From: Saccharothrix syringae
Lineage (GTDB): Bacteria; Actinomycetota; Actinomycetes; Mycobacteriales; Pseudonocardiaceae
NCBI RefSeq assembly: GCF_009498035.1
Contig: NZ_CP034550.1
Span: forward strand, 7,812,001 to 7,876,000
Length of the DNA stretch: 64,000 nt
Direction: 5' to 3'
In this document: piece by piece, positions 63,394-64,000 of the stretch
How positions within the stretch are numbered: the first letter of the stretch is position 1
Layout: every line of letters starts with the position of its first letter
The notes under the pieces: model-generated
Database searches by the model: none
The model's input: only the letters and a program-made list of their open reading frames with translations
What the model was told of the DNA's origin: nothing
Position numbers and translations under genes: made by a program

Positions 63394-64000
63394 ATGTCCC
63401 TCATCCGCGCGGTGCTGCGTCACGCGTTGGGCGCGCTGCGCGGGCGCGACCTGGCGCTGTGGGCGGCGGGTGTCACGTTCTTCGCCGGGCTCGCGGTGGT
63501 GCCCGTGCTGTTGTTGGCGCTGCGCGGTGCGGCGGAGTTGTTCGGTGCGGACCTCGTGGTCGACGGGGCTCGGTTGCTCGCCGGCTCGCTGCCGGGCGCC
63601 CAGCGGGTCGGGCCGGCGGTGGAGGGGCTCGCTTCCGCCGCCGTGGGGGCGTCGTGGTGGGTCTTGCTCTCCGCGTTGCTGCCGGCCAGTTTGTACGGCG
63701 AGGGGTTGCGGCGGGGGATGGCGCAACTGGCCAACGAACCGGTCGGTGCCGGGACGGGCTGGTTGGGGCGGCTGGGGTTCGTGCCGGTGATCGTGGTGGC
63801 GCCGTTGTTGGTGGCGGCGCCTCTGGCCACTGCGCCTTGGGTGGCTCCTCGGTATTCGGGGGGCGGGTGGTCGGCGGCGCTGGGGGTGGTCGTGTCCTTC
63901 CACGTCGACTGGGTGGCGTTGTCGGTGGCCCTCGGCTTGATCTTCCTGGCCACCGGGCCCTCCGTGCTCTCCCGCCGGCAGGCGGTGGTGGGCGGGTTCG
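63394..64000 (+). CDS. YihY/BrkB-like integral membrane protein, 3' end outside window
   Basis: The frame is open from the ATG at 63394 to the right edge (about 202 codons). It begins MSLIRAVLRHALGALRGRDLALWAAGVTFFAGLAVVPVLLLALRGA, typical of the YihY/BrkB (formerly RNase BN) family, followed by at least four hydrophobic segments (for example SWWVLLSALLPASLYGEGLRRGM and VPVIVVAPLLVAAPLATA). The family has no established biochemical role. A TATGTA element just upstream of the ATG suggests a leaderless promoter in the 217-base gap shared with the LamG gene. Confidence 0.82.
   Translation, partial: MSLIRAVLRHALGALRGRDLALWAAGVTFFAGLAVVPVLLLALRGAAELFGADLVVDGARLLAGSLPGAQRVGPAVEGLASAAVGASWWVLLSALLPASLYGEGLRRGMAQLANEPVGAGTGWLGRLGFVPVIVVAPLLVAAPLATAPWVAPRYSGGGWSAALGVVVSFHVDWVALSVALGLIFLATGPSVLSRRQAVVGGF

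Noticed and set aside
63301..63953. Minus-strand open frames opposite the YihY-like gene
   Set aside because: Composition is that of a shadow frame, whereas the plus strand encodes clear membrane helices with family-typical sequence.

Overview
The window is about 72% GC, has GTG and even TTG starts, GTGA/ATGA stop-start overlaps, leaderless promoters and a DtxR/IdeR-type iron box. Together these indicate a filamentous actinomycete, most likely Pseudonocardiales (Saccharothrix, Actinosynnema or Lentzea-like). All calls come from reading the sequence; no database search was run.

Layout. (1) 1-5342, minus: a coupled set encoding a trypsin-like protease fused to a degenerate ATPase-like region, a PknG-like kinase with TPRs, and a von Willebrand A protein running off the left edge. 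(2) 5633-27637, minus: a catecholate siderophore locus. dhbA stands alone, and then dhbC-dhbE-dhbB-ArCP-SIP reductase-binding protein-two permeases-ATPase-NRPS-MFS exporter-DAHP synthase form one long, mostly overlapping operon. Two iron boxes sit upstream of dhbA and of dhbC. The NRPS reads C-A-T-E-C-A-T-E-C and has no thioesterase. (3) 27979-32555, plus: a two-gene RNA-repair operon, an RNA ligase-kinase followed by a protein with an MJ1316-like domain, an EEP nuclease/phosphatase, a 2H phosphoesterase and a nucleotidyltransferase. (4) 32563-36487: a C-rich minisatellite with G-quadruplex potential, then MFS, MarR, AhpD-like and MOSC genes on minus. A TAGGA-N-TCCTA palindrome lies upstream of both marR and the MOSC gene.

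(5) 36594-44844: a membrane Ser/Thr kinase, an amidohydrolase, a tandem PAP2 membrane phosphatase, an ECF sigma factor fused to an anti-sigma-like zinc finger and membrane segment, and a divergent MerR/polysaccharide deacetylase pair. (6) 44831-50605: late carotenoid genes crtU, cruF, a glycosyltransferase and a crtD/crtI-like desaturase, plus a CDP-alcohol phosphatidyltransferase. This suggests an aryl carotenoid with a glycosylated acyclic end; the early genes must lie elsewhere. (7) 50628-52545: a decayed IS30-family element, an inverted remnant of a second copy, and a low-GC stretch without convincing genes. (8) 52546-63176, minus: a secreted LamG/DNRLRE protein, an RHS polymorphic toxin with Hint and zinc/HNH-like nuclease tail, and an overlapping candidate immunity gene. 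(9) From 63394: the start of a YihY/BrkB-like membrane protein.

The best candidates for unusual biology are the protease/kinase/vWA set, the RNA-repair operon, the NRPS ending in a condensation domain, and the RHS toxin with its remnant-rich downstream flank.
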